From Morinoia aosen (taxonomy: Eukaryota; Arthropoda; Malacostraca; Amphipoda; Talitridae): DNA of 64,000 nucleotides. The notes beneath the pieces are model-generated. The model ran no database searches. It saw only the letters and a program-made list of their open reading frames with translations, and had not been told where the DNA came from. The stretch is taken from positions 41,269,842 to 41,333,841 of the forward strand of contig CM059569.1 of NCBI GenBank assembly GCA_030386875.1, in the 5' to 3' direction. Of the stretch, positions 1 to 10,793 are shown in pieces (within the stretch, counting starts at the first letter, position 1; every line of letters begins with the position of its first letter). A program made the translations under genes and the position numbers.

Positions 1-544
1 GCAGAGTGCGGCGAGAGCGTCTGGAATGTCAGGGCAGAGAAGCTCAGTCTTCAATGGGCAGCAACGGCTCCAGAAACGCGAGGTTTGCAGGAGAAAACTT
101 CTCAGAGGGTCATTTGGCCTTGATCAAAAGGAAACTTATTGGATTGTTTCACGAGGAGAAAATTGGACGTATTGCTCATGTGAGGATGATGGAAGGAAGG
201 AAGTTTATTTGTTTGCGCCTATTTCGAACAGAACAATGCGAAGACTTATTTATCCAATGGCACATGCAGAGGATGTGTTTTGAACGCTTCAAAGGAGATT
301 TATTAAATGGAATGACGGAACGTAGAAACAATATTTTAACTCAACATACGTTGCTCGCATGTCTTGTACTGGTCTTAGTTTAGCACAACTGCGTTTTCGA
401 ATGGAGAACTCGTACGTATTGGACTAGGTTCCGTACACGTAGCTGTCATGCTGATGCAAAATATGCTAAGTAATTATTTCATTTTTGCCCTTGAAAATAA
501 CAGATAAGCAGTTTTTGTCCTAATTCAGTGTTGCGCTTTCAACT
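1..544. other. Unassigned unique sequence
   Basis: No recognisable gene. A 125-codon frame (6-383, plus strand) and an overlapping 85-codon frame (26-283) are open, but neither translation shows a domain, signal peptide or repeat that I recognise. Two overlapping open frames in an AT-rich eukaryotic region are compatible with chance or with a decayed mobile-element fragment. Confidence 0.5.
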
Positions 545-727
545 TATCCGATACAAGTAGATGTATAAGTCGATTGATTCTGTTATCAGGCACGGAATAA
601 CATTGCAGCGCTGACACAAGTAGGTGTCTAATTCGATATATTCTATAATCAGGCACGCGATTGCATTGCAGCCGACACAAGTATTTGTCTAGTTCGATAG
701 ATAGATTAGGAAGGGGATAACATTGCC
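545..727. repeat. Tandem repeat, three diverged units of about 58 bp
   Basis: Three neighbouring units share the order 'acaagtag', 'tcgat', 'atcaggcacg' and 'cattgcag'. Units start near 545, 604 and 664. The third is the most diverged. An open minus-strand frame across it (525-959) repeats a peptide only because the DNA repeats. Confidence 0.7.
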
Positions 728-1017
728 TGAGAACGCGCCAAGTTCCCCAGAGAAAGTTGCACGGAGTTGATCTCCATCGATTTTTAATTGATCCCTGCAC
801 GCGAGGTTCCAGTCGCGAATGACCCTTCCAGAAATTAAGGGAATTTTTCAGCTCAAGTTTGCCCCTTGTGAAGGAAAAACCATTTAAGAGATCGCTCGCT
901 TGCCAACCCTCCTGAGAGCGCAGTCTGGTTGCCATTTTTTGTAACCTTCGTCCGGCCAATAAAATTCAGCAGGAGGCTTAACGGACGCGGGCTGCTCCAG
1001 TTCTCTGGGGTTCTTTG

Positions 1018-1372
1018 CCTGCTCCAATGTGGGTGTCGCATGGAGACCGAATAATGACGCAGAAATATTTGGGATAAAATTACTGTGAGACAAAAATGAG
1101 CATTTTTCTGTAACTTTTTACAGAATAGCATGACCTGCTCCAGTGTGGGGCTGTGGGTGTCGTATGGAGACCGAATATAAGCGCAGAAAAGTTGAGATAA
1201 AATTACTGCGAGACACACATGAGCATTTTTCTTTAACCCTTTTCCAGAAAAACATGAAGTCCTCTCTCTGTTCCAATGAGGTTGTCACTCATAGAGACCG
1301 AATAATGCAAAAAAAAAATTACTGCGAGGCACAAATAAGCATTTTTCAATCCCTTTTCCAGAATAACATGAG
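1018..1372. repeat. Tandem repeat, three units of about 115-125 bp
   Basis: Units begin near 1018, 1134 and 1261. Each carries 'gagaccgaat', then 'aaaattactg', 'gcatttttc' and a 'cagaa..acatga' end. The second unit has a small insertion near its start ('ggggctgtgggtg'). The level of divergence suggests an old low-copy tandem duplication. No coding function is seen. Confidence 0.75.
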
Positions 1373-1589
1373 GTCTTTGCAACGATTTTACTTCATTTCG
1401 TCTGGAAAAGGGTTGCAAGAGGATTCTTCCACTATAACTAAATACTATATTCAATCAAAGAAGGTAGGTAATCTATTTAAGGTTCTACTTTCTTTGCACC
1501 ATTTATTGCATGTGCTAGATCTAAAAATTGATTATCATAATGCAGCGCCCTACAGTATAATCATGCACATGTCTTTCTCACTTCTCCAT

Positions 1590-1910
1590 CGAGGACTTTT
1601 TCGAAGTTTTTACTGAGTCATAAGACTGCTAAAACACTTATTATCTAATTTTTAATTGCTACAGCTTGCACATCATTTTTGCCATGCACATCGCTTCTGT
1701 TAACATAATTTGCACTGCGTTATTGCCTCTTAAATCACGCCTGTCGAAGTCACAATCTCCATCCGGCTTTCCCAAGTTTTTACAGAGTATGAAGCCTCCT
1801 AATTAATTCACTTGTTAAGAAATTTTCATCTGCTACTTCTTGCTAACCTTCTCTGTTGCGCACGTCGCTTCTACTGTCATAATTTCCATCGCGTTATTGC
1901 CCCTTAACAT
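1590..1910. repeat. Two-copy tandem duplication of about 145 bp
   Basis: The segments 1590-1735 and 1765-1905 share in order 'agtttttac.gagt', 'cacatcg/cacgtcgcttct', 'ataatttgca/tccatcgcgttattgcc' and 'cttaa'. They are clearly diverged. No gene was seen. Confidence 0.55.
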
Positions 1911-1943
1911 TTCAAAATAAATATATTAACATAATAAAATTCC

Positions 1944-2174
1944 TTAACACTTTGACCGCAACGTGAGCCACCGCTGGCCACGGAGGTGATTTTTATTATG
2001 CCGCTGACCGACCAGTTGTCAAAAACTCAATTTTCACTTATGCTTAATTCAAGCTGAATGAAGGCCCGATCGATTAAGAGTTTGCTATTTTCACATTTAT
2101 TCGCTGCAAATGCCTATAAATTTGAGTCGAATTTTGAACTTTGCTTTAACCAATTGCGATCAAAGTGTTTTAAG
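1944..2174 (-). mobile_element. TTAA miniature element (piggyBac-like), copy 1
   Basis: A 231-bp element bounded by TTAA on both sides (1944-1947 and 2171-2174). The left terminus reads TTAACACTTTGACCGCAACG. The right terminus, read inward on the minus strand, is TTAA followed by AACACTTTGATCGCAA, so the ends are inverted repeats. The body matches, in reverse orientation, the copies at 6736, 9217, 56045 and 60973. TTAA duplication with CACTTTGACCGC-type ends is the pattern of non-autonomous piggyBac-like elements. No transposase is present. Confidence 0.75.
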
Positions 2175-2885
2175 TCGCAATCGCCATCCGGTTCTTCCTG
2201 TTCTCTAGGTCACGGTCTCCTCTGCCCACCTTCAGAGACATTTCTTTGTTCAGAAAACACGATCTGGTCCGCGGATCTTTCTTTCATCGACATGAAAGCA
2301 CAAGGTTCTTTCATCGCCACTTTACCGCGTGGGAAACGCCCAGTGTAATTTTCGTAAAAGATCCTGGGTTGAACTTCAATTTTAAGTCGGTGAACTCTAT
2401 TAATTCTCTCACAATGGCTGTTTTTTCATTAAATATTCATTTTTATTTGTAATTGATGTGTGAGTATAGCTAACAAAGATGAATGGGTCACTCATGCCCA
2501 GAATGAGTTTCTCTCATTCACGGCAATGCGGTGCTGCAGTGAATGGTAAACTTACTTGAAATGACAACTTCAAAAAATAGCGTTTTGAAGGAAACAAAAT
2601 GGAAAGTAAACACGAAGATAATCTGTTAAATCAACGAAACCACTAATGTTTTCAGATGAACGTTTAATGAACCTCACATAATAACCTGCATTGATTACAG
2701 ATTTGGGAAAAATTTACATCATAGTCATAGAGTTAGTGCAGCGTTCAGAGCAATTTGAATTTCAAATGCAAAATTACAAAAAATTTTGCTGCTGCCTAAA
2801 GAAGGAGATGAAGAACTTCGGCTATTCCTAACGGATATTTTAGGGAAACCTAAACAACGAGATTCCCGCAACTGTCTGCATTATA
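2175..2885. other. Unassigned unique sequence
   Basis: AT-rich sequence with only short frames (96 and 68 codons near 2058-2452, overlapping the preceding element). Nothing recognisable. Confidence 0.5.
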
Positions 2886-3155
2886 ACCCAGTCTGAATTT
2901 TTCGTCGGAGCATGCATGTTTTTCGCCACCCAAGCGATTTTCGCCGCCCAAACACGCATGCAGGCGGCGGGAAAGTTAGACTGTGTACCTATCGCACAAA
3001 GTTGTGATCGCTAGCACAGATGACGCAACAGAGCAGCATGCATGTTTTTCTCCACCCAAATCGCATAGGTGGCGAAAAACATGCATGCAGGCGGCGGAAA
3101 AGTTCGACTGTGTCTCTATCGCACAAAGTTGCGATCGCTAGCACAGATGACGCAT
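2886..3155. mobile_element. Foldback miniature element, partly tandem-duplicated
   Basis: A palindromic element runs from 'acccagtctg' (2886) to 'agactgtgt' (about 2986), with 'gcatgcatgttttt' and 'gcatgcaggcggcg' in its arms. It is the same family as 32942-33067. A second, left-truncated copy lies at about 3036-3113. The spacer beginning 'tatcgcacaaagtt' occurs at 2990 and again at 3117, giving a 127-bp tandem step that includes the element. No coding capacity. Confidence 0.65.
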
Positions 3156-4057
3156 CAGAGCAAGGAAACAGACGTTCCTGTGAAAGATCTATTTACCCGC
3201 TCACACCCTCGATTGGCATCCACCTCAGCGTCTCTCCTTCGCTCGTAACAACTCGTGAGCAAAGTTAGTTTAAGTTAGCGGCCTCTCATTGCCGAGCGAG
3301 CCCTTTTCTCAGAAGATGGCGGGGTTCTACTTTACATAAAGGCGCTACATTCACAACGTTCGTCGACTTTCTCATCCATAGACTCGGAATTTGGCCGAGT
3401 TCGCCTGCATGTAAGCCAGAGATAGATCTCTATTTTGGCAGATGACGTCTGAGAAACGCGTGTATTTCAGACGTAATGCCCGCTGTAGATCTTCGTCTCT
3501 GTCACAAGTGCAGACTTAAATTTGCCAAAGTGTAGTTACTAGCGTGATTGTTTTTTTTTACGGTGCTGGTGGTATTCGGGCATAGGATCAGATTTATGGA
3601 CATGAGGATTTAAGTCATGAATGGTAATTGCAAGCCGATTTTGAAAGATAAATTCCGTCTTGTTATAAGCGGTCACGTTGCTTTGAAACATGACATGGTT
3701 ATTGCGAGGGAAATTTATTTTGAGGCAACCGAAGTGGAACTTTCCAGCTTTTTCTTCATCTGGAGCGCTGATGAAAAGCTTCTAAGGAAGCGATCAAGTG
3801 TACTCCACTCCACTCCACTCGTGCTCGGAGTGCGTAGCTGTTGTCTCTCACCGTTTGTCGGCCATCAAAAATAGAGCACCATAATCTAGCGCCAAATCAA
3901 ACATCCCAGGAAAAAAAGAAAAAACAAAACACATACTAACATTTAGCAGTAAAACTAGTTTTGAGAACTCTTAGCAGTCAGCACACAACTTCGAATTCAA
4001 ATGAATATAACAAATCCAAGTCTGAAACCTAGTCAAACTTGACTACGTTCTAACGCG
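3156..4057. other. Unassigned unique sequence
   Basis: No gene recognised. An 85-codon plus frame (3617-3874) has no known motif and runs through a short (tccac)n tract at about 3801-3823. Confidence 0.5.
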
Positions 4058-4309
4058 GCCCATAGACCATCAATTTTATTGTCAATATCATTGACGCAAT
4101 ATATTGATGAAATTTTTTTTGCCCACTAAAGCAGCCCATAGACGATCAATTTTACTGTCAATATAATTGACAATAATGAATATTAACAATTTAATTGATC
4201 GTCTGTGGGCTTGATTGCCGACCGTCAATTAATTGGCTTAGTGGACAAAAAAAAATTCATCAATGTATTGAGTCAATGATATTGACAATTGAATTGATCT
4301 TCTATGGGC
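4058..4309. mobile_element. Long-arm foldback miniature element, nested
   Basis: Outer inverted arms of about 74 bp lie at 4058-4131 and 4237-4309 and are close to 90% complementary by eye. Both begin 'gcccataga', include 'tgtcaatatcattga' and end at a poly-T/poly-A run followed by 'cactaa'. Inside, a second inverted pair ('agcccatagacgatcaatt' near 4134 and its complement ending near 4212) repeats the outer terminus. The whole could fold into a double hairpin. I could not fix the target-site duplication. It could be one family inserted into itself or a complex foldback. Confidence 0.75.
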
Positions 4310-5068
4310 AGCTTTAGTACACCTCTAAGTGATGGGCACATACTCAAATTTGTACTCAGTGCACATACGATGTTTATTGTGCACATTGCACTCTAGCGTG
4401 TGTGCTCTATTGCGAGTGCTTGCAGTACTCGTTTAGAGTACTTATATGTTTCAATGCATATGTACCAAATTTATGCACAGTGTATAAAATATGGTCCGTG
4501 TTGAGAAACTGTCACTCCAAAAATTTTTCACTGCTCCTCAAAAGCAATTCATCTCACACATGTAATGTGGTTGTAGAGCATGAACATTTCTTCGGGAATA
4601 AATGTGAGGTGAGCTTTATTAACTTTTTGTAGTAGCTAATCCTGACCCTAACTCCACCTACTTAACTAGTTGTACAAGTCCTACTTCGAGTTTTTGAGAT
4701 TTATTTCTCAGGCTTGTGTCTGATTCCAACTCCTAAATGTGAGCGTAAAAGCACGAGATTCCAATGACCGACTGCAACGACTGTTCCACTTTCACGGTAT
4801 AGTTCAAATTCTATCGCTCAAATTCCTGAATACGACTTCACGAGGTCTCGATTTATACAGTTCTGAAGTTTAAAAATTTCATATTTCTCCAAAGACCACA
4901 GTTGTTAATTTGCAGCTTTCAAAGCCAGTCAGAAATTCGAATACCAGACTCCGCGAGTCAGACCTAAAATCAAACTCTACATTTTCGAAAAGATTAAAAG
5001 TTTTAGCTTAAACGGCAGCAATGCCAGTCATGAAACGGATGTGCTGGATGAGAATTGATTATATTCAT
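4310..5068. other. Unassigned unique sequence
   Basis: AT-rich with short frames only. Nothing recognisable on either strand. Confidence 0.5.
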
Positions 5069-5530
5069 TGGAATTGAAACATTCTGATACAATTTCAAGT
5101 AACTTTTACCTCTCCATAAATATTAATTGAAATCGAAAGATTCTGATCCATTTTCAAGTAACTTTCACCTCTCGATAAATTTTAATTGAAATCGAAATAT
5201 TCTGATTTATTTGCCAGTAACTTTCACCTCTCCATAAATATTAATTGAAATCGAAAGATTCTGATCCATTTTCAAGTAACTTTCACCTCTCCATAAATAT
5301 TAATTGAAATCGAAGGATTCTGATCCATTTTCAAGTAACTTTCACCTCTCCATAAATAATAATTGAAATCGAATGATTCTGATCCATTTTCAAGTAACTT
5401 TCACATCTCCATAAATATTAATTGAAATCGAAAGATTCTGATCCATTTTCAAGTAACTTTCACCTCTCCATAAATATTAATTGAAATCGAAAGATTGTGA
5501 TCCATTTTCAATAAACTTTTACCTCGATAT
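5069..5530. repeat. Minisatellite, 59-bp unit, about 7.8 copies
   Basis: The marker 'ttctgat' recurs at 5141, 5200 and 5259, a 59-bp step. The unit also carries 'ttcaagtaactttcacctct' and 'ccataaatattaattg'. First and last units are the most diverged, as expected when array edges age. Confidence 0.9.
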
Positions 5531-6735
5531 TTCTGATCAATTTAATGTTTCTGTTCACTGGCATCTCAGGGAACACAGCAACTGCGGTTGCCTCTGTGAT
5601 CTTAAACGCAGCCAGGCGTGAACGATCTACCAAAATTGTGGTCGAACTTCGGCTACTCCAAAGTTGAGATGCCTGCATAATGACCAGGAAACCATGATAT
5701 CCACGTAGCTAGAACAGGGAACTCTGTTGGCCATTATTTTGGGAAACGGAAATTCCTATACTACTTCCTATTCCTATACATTCATTCAAGAATCTCGCAT
5801 GTGTTATACAACGCAGCGGAGACTCCATCAATGATAATCATACTGCAGACTGCAGTTCATGCACTTTAGTTGAGTTTCGGATGCGCATTCCAGCAGTCCA
5901 ACATGCAAGTGATAACACTGCTTTGGTAGTTTTGAATATGTGGGTGATAACACTGCATTAGCAATTTTGAATAAGGTAGATAAACCTACAGATGTGTTTT
6001 AAAAATAACGCAAAATATGAGCTCAACTTCTACTATTTCTCATGCAGTGTTTTATGAGACCAGAGTCGTGTTTCTAAGAGCGATCATTCGAGCTGGTGTG
6101 TGTAGACGTAAACATTGTGTCGTGTGAGTTCAAGATGAGCTGAGACATTTTTCATAAATTTGAAGGCACTTGCCACACAACAGCGGAGACTGTGCGGGAG
6201 ACAGGAAAAGAAGTTCAGTTTGGCTGAGATTAAAACCAACGAAGCATGAGAAAGTGTAATTGAGGGCTGGTGCTCTCTGGAGCTGAGGTTGTTCCATGTA
6301 CCGTAGAGGTGTTTTGCAAGCTTATGTAAACGCGAGTCATTATATCTTTTCAGCTTGCGAACTGCGTAACGATTCTATATTCTACAAAAAAATTAATAGC
6401 ATAATATACATTCCTTACAAAATCAATTGAAAAAGGGAAATAAAGTGAAAATAACTCGCATGATACCTATTCCTCGCAAATAAATTGAAAAAGTAAAATA
6501 AAGTGAAAATAAATAGGAAAATACCCATTCCTCTCAATAGTAGTTTGGGCCTTGCAATCGTTAACAAAATCCGTTACATTGGCGAGCACAGCGGAGAGTG
6601 CGGCACACGTTCACACATGACAAACATGCGCACATCTCCAGAACTTATTTGAAACTACATGGAACTGAAATGCCCATTGTAGATTTACGGCAACAAACTA
6701 CAACGTGAGACGATGCAAAAATTAAAATTACCACG
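5531..6735. other. Unique sequence with two small tandem duplications
   Basis: No gene seen. Short direct duplications lie at about 5909-5977 (shared 'gtgataacactgc' and 'ttttgaata') and at about 6400-6540 (shared 'attgaaaaag' and 'aataaagtgaaaataa'). Confidence 0.5.
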
Positions 6736-6935
6736 TTAAGTTCAGCGGGTTAAACTGAAGTTCAATATTCAACTCAAATTAGAGTTATAGTTAGTTTTCT
6801 AGATCAATTCGGAAAATAGCGAAAATTCATTTTGTTTTCATTATGCATTTATCGAACTTGAGTTAGTGGCTGCTGGTCGGTCATCAGCAATATGAAAATC
6901 CCCTCAATGACCACCGGTGGTCACGTCGCACTTAA
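6736..6935 (+). mobile_element. TTAA miniature element (piggyBac-like), copy 2
   Basis: A 200-bp element with TTAA at 6736-6739 and 6932-6935. The right end read inward is TTAAGTGCGACGTGACCACC, close to the left end of the copy at 60973 (TTAAGTGCGACTGG). Internal landmarks shared with the family are 'ctgaagttcaatattcaact', 'gaaaatagc', 'ggtcggtca.cagca' and the palindrome 'accaccggtggt'. Non-coding. Confidence 0.75.
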
Positions 6936-7255
6936 AATGCCAAAAGGGACAATTCAAGGATAACTATGCAAAAATATCCTGTTAAATCGATTCCGACGAG
7001 ACTGGTTTGAGGAAGAGCTGGGTTAGAAATGCCGTAGTGGAAACAGAGACTGCTTTGAATTTTGCAATAGTGGCTGTTGTTCCATGATATTATTGAATAA
7101 TTCATGTGTTTCTGCATGCATGCTCTTAAGAGATGAGGCAGCGTTCTGCAGCGCGGCCTTCCCTCGCATCCAGATGAGGGGAATTCCCTCGGACAAATGA
7201 GGGCAGAGCTTCCTGGAGCGGTGTGAACTCTGCGGCTTGTGGTGTTACTTGGTGT
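6936..7255. other. Unassigned unique sequence
   Basis: No gene recognised. The minus-strand frames crossing it (6932-7759, 7126-7557) owe their length to the adjacent GTGGCA array. Confidence 0.5.
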
Positions 7256-7660
7256 AATGTGGCAGTGGCGTGTGGCGCAATGTGGCAGTGGGGCACAGTG
7301 TGGCAGTGTAGCACAGTGTGGCAGTGTGGCAGTGTGGCACAGTGGGGCAGTGTGGCACAGTGTGGCGGTGGGGCACAGTGTAGCAGTGTGGCAGAGTGTG
7401 GCACAGTGTGGCAGTAGGGCACAGTGTGGCAGTGTGGCACAGTGTGGCAGTGGGGCACAGTGTGGCAGTGGGGCACAGTGTGGCAGTGGGGCACAGTGTG
7501 GCAGTGTGGCACAGTGTGGCAGTGTGGCACAGTGTGCCGTGTGGCGCAATGTAGCAATGTGGCGTAGCGTGGTGTGTGTCAGTGTGGTGTGTGACAGTGT
7601 AACGTGTGGCTTTGTGGCGTGTGGAAGTGTGGCGTGTGGCAGAGTGTGGTATTGTGGCAA
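7256..7660. repeat. Compound GTGGCA / GCACAGT minisatellite
   Basis: A dense mix of 'gtggca', 'gtggcacagt' and 'gtggcagtgggg' words in compound units of about 15-24 bp runs to about 7545, then decays into 'gtggcgtgtgg' variants to about 7660. There is strong G/T versus C/A strand asymmetry. Open frames in several registers (for example 7239-7868 plus, 7126-7557 minus) are repeat by-products. Confidence 0.85.
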
Positions 7661-7680
7661 ATTGATACGGTGTGATATAA

Positions 7681-7868
7681 GAAGAAATGATTTAAATTCT
7701 CCCTTCTCTGCCGAAGAATCCAAGTTCATCATTCTGAAGTATGGAGACGTCAAATACACTGCAGCAGTGAAGAGGGTTTTAGAAACAAAGTTCTACAAGA
7801 AAAATACTTTCAAGGTTCCAAAAAAAAACCCTTTTCCGTCAACGGAAGAAGAACACATTCTTACGTAA
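7681..7868 (+). pseudogene. Transposase-like helix-turn-helix fragment (DUF4817-like)
   Basis: Downstream of the GTGGCA array one frame stays open to a stop at 7866-7868. Its peptide includes PFSAEESKFIILKYGD, then KYTAAVKRVLETKFY, then FKVPKKNPF. This order matches the small helix-turn-helix domain common in insect transposon proteins: an 'FS-EE--FI---YG' helix, a 'S--A-R-F--KF' helix, then a 'P----N-F' turn. What normally follows (a 'VV-RF--TGS' linker and a catalytic region) is not in frame here. I see no DDE core, so this is a decayed fragment. The identification rests on memory of the pattern, not a search. Confidence 0.4.
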
Positions 7869-8917
7869 AACACGGACGGCATCGACAACAAAACAACTTC
7901 TGTCACCAGATGATTTTCAGAAATGGAGGCCCGTTGCGTTTTGGTTTTTGCGAATTCCCTGATGCGAGAATGGCTGTCAAGAAGCCAGAATTGCTGCCAA
8001 GAACATAAAAAACCACTAAGCTAATCGAGCACTTCCGTTAAGGGCGCTGGTTTACGAGTTCACATTAAATGTGCACATGGTGTGGTGGCGCATGTGGATG
8101 CGCAATGTGGTGGGGTGAACTTCTAAAATGCTGGCATAACACTGCACATTCAAACGAATGTTGTGTGGAATGGTATTTTGGAATGGTAAACTCCTAAAAT
8201 GCTGGTATTATCATGTGCAAGCAACTGAATGTTGTGGAATGGTGTGTGCTCTATAAATGTTCACTTTTTAGTCGTATTGAAGCAAGGACTTAATGAACTT
8301 TCATTATTTTTACTTCTACATATACAGTACCTGCTCAGGAGATCCTCGTCTCTTCATCACGCTTGCCGGTTTTTTACTAGTTAAAGTTTTTATTATTCTA
8401 CTTTTAACAAATAATATTCGAACTCATTGGAGACTTTAAGTTCTAGAAAAACCACTTTGCCATCCCTGTTGTACGACAGTTAATATTATTTTCGTAAAAA
8501 ATTTTCTATAAATTAGTTTTTCATTTAACGCATGCACTTGGGCACAGAAACTGATATTCTTCGTAAATATTGTAACAGAAAAATATCGAAGACAATTTTA
8601 TCATACTTGGAGTTCATGGACGCATTCAAAAATATCAAAAAGTCTAAAAATACGTTCAATTAAAATTTTATAGGCATTATAACAGAGACAGAAAAAAAGA
8701 GCCATGCTTTCTTAGCAACCAAAAATTTAAATGGTCTTCTCTCTGCTCTAATAAAATTGAGAGAATCGTTCAATAACCGTAAAAAGTCATTAAAAAGCAT
8801 CGACATTGGCTTGATTATCTTAAATATGATTATCAGCGTAAAAGTGAAAGGCCTTGAGCGTTAACAAGTGAAGTCTTGGAAAAATCGTCTTGGCAGTTGC
8901 TTTTAATGATGCAAACC
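7869..8917. other. Unique sequence with one small duplication
   Basis: No gene seen. A diverged duplication of about 70 bp lies at about 8121-8250 (shared 'ctaaaatgctgg', 'gaatgttgtg' and 'ggaatggt'). Confidence 0.5.
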
Positions 8918-9185
8918 ACGGTAGAGGAAACAAGGTAAGTTCACACCAGCCATTTTTCGTTGACGGTGGGGTTTTGCTGACGTCACGGCAACGAACCAAT
9001 AGCAGCGCTCATATTGCATCTGGTAGCACTGCTACCTCCAAATCCGTCTCAATTATTGGCCAGCAACATGGCGTTTTAGTGACGTCATAAAGTTTGTTTG
9101 AAATAAGCCTTTCTATTGGCTAGCCGAACAAGAGGAGGTGTATTTTCTCCCATAAAGATGACCCTACCTTGTTTCCTCTACCGGG
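8918..9185 (+). mobile_element. hAT-like miniature element, copy 1
   Basis: About 268 bp with terminal inverted repeats: left CACGGTAGAGGAAACAAGGT, right TACCTTGTTTCCTCTACCG. Flanking 8-mers are atgcaaac (8910-8917) and gtgcaagc (9186-9193), which agree at 6 of 8 positions, as expected for an aged 8-bp hAT-type target duplication. The interior has two TGACGTCA palindromes, CCAAT/ATTGG motifs and a central palindrome GGTAGCACTGCTACC. No transposase. Same family as 27420-29536 and 32083-32353. Assignment to hAT follows from the 8-bp duplication; the terminus itself was not matched to a named family. Confidence 0.8.
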
Positions 9186-9216
9186 GTGCAAGCGCGGCTG
9201 CCAAGTCGTTCTTGGC

Positions 9217-9441
9217 TTAATATGACTGCGGCAAGTAAAACTAAAGTTCAATATTCAACTCAAATTCAAAGTCAGTTGTAATAAACAATTTTTAAAATAA
9301 CAAACACTAAGTGGATGATGCGTTTATTTAACTTTGATTAGGCATTTATGAAAATTGAGTTTGTGACTACTGGTCGGTCAGCAGCATTATGAAAATCCCT
9401 TCCGTGGCCACCGGTGGTGCACGTTGCGATGCAAGTGTTGA
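9217..9441 (+). mobile_element. TTAA miniature element (piggyBac-like), copy 3
   Basis: About 225 bp from TTAA (9217-9220) to a mutated TTGA (9438-9441). It shares 'aagttcaatattcaactcaa', 'gaaaattgagtttgtgac', 'ggtcggtcagcagcattatg' and 'ccaccggtggtgcacgttgc' with the other copies. It lies only 31 bp from the hAT-like element at 8918. Non-coding. Confidence 0.72.
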
Positions 9442-10793
9442 ATTCTTTTTGTCCTCGTCCTTACCCGAAAAGCTTTGTCGTACGAGAGAAGTTTTCTGCG
9501 ACTTCCCTGCTCACGCAAAACGCGCGTTAAATTTAAGTAAAAGAATGGCTATAAAAATAGACCTCATTTAGCTAACTGTCCGTTTATAAATGCACACTCT
9601 CTACAAATTGAAGAAAAAAATCACTCGAATAAAAAATATAACAGTATATCATCTGAAAAATAAATTACAAATTAAATTTTTTTTCGCAGCACCATAAGAA
9701 ATTGCACTTTTTTCGAAAATTAGACATGGAAAAAATAAACGGCAGAAATATTAGCGATTTTATGGAATTGAAAAGGTAGCGAGTTTTCAAACAGAAAGTC
9801 AAGTACAGAAAATCAAATGATATTAATAATTATCAGCCTTTCATTACCCTGCGAATTTATTTTTCAATCGATGTATTTAGCTTATTTTCATGTCTATAAA
9901 TGATAATAAATTGTTTGATAGATATACGGATGATATCAACAGGATAAATAGTTATAGACCACTTAGACTTGGAGTCTATTACCCCAGCCTTAATCTATAA
10001 ATAAATCATGTAAAGCGTCATTTTCAGTCATGATCTGCAGTCTACAACTACAATCATAAATTACGTAGTCAAAATGAATTGCGAGTTACGAAAAAATGCT
10101 CTTTAATTATTAATTCATTTGAAGTTTATTGGATGCATCCTATTCACTATAACAATTTAAATTCTCTTTAGATCGACTCCTCGCTGTAAGTAGACCCTTG
10201 GATCAAGTCATCTTTCATGTCCGCTCTTTCTTTTGCTCATAGCAGGGAACGTTCACATTCGCGGCGTCTTTATAGAAAAACTGTTGAAATTCTATGCACT
10301 CTTCATTGGTTTTCTCGTGGTGCAGTCATGCACGTCGTGCCAAAGAATTTCCTCCCGAATTTTTATCGATGTTTTCCGTGTTCTTAAATTCCATCGGTTT
10401 TCAGGCACCGCCTTATCGTTGAGGCAGGACGAAAGCAGGACCTTTTTTGCTGAATCAGTAAAATCAGGGTCAGATTGTGTCCCTTCGAAGAAAGAAAAAT
10501 AGCAGTTCTTTGGCTTGGCAAAAACTTCTGAAAAATGGACTTGAGTGATCAATGTACACGTGTCATTCGTAATTTATTGTTCTTAAAAACAGGACTTAGA
10601 GAAATGCTCTGTTTATTTGTGCTCTTTTGTGGGTCTGTTCGCAAGGCCCATGTAGTTCTACCCGAGAAAAACTGTTGAGATCGTGATATTCTAGCCCTTA
10701 GATTTGGTGAAGGGAGGTTTCGCGTTTGGTTTCGGTAACATGGAAACTTTACAAGGCAAAATTTAGCTGACTCAGGAGTCGAGTACCTCTGTC
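9442..10793. other. Unassigned unique sequence
   Basis: AT-rich. Overlapping frames at 10233-10502 (plus, 89 codons) and 10292-10552 (minus, 86 codons) have no recognisable motif. Nothing else supported. Confidence 0.5.

Noticed and set aside
6-383. 125-codon frame at the left edge as a gene
   Set aside because: No motif recognised, and a second register is open over the same stretch. Left as unassigned sequence.
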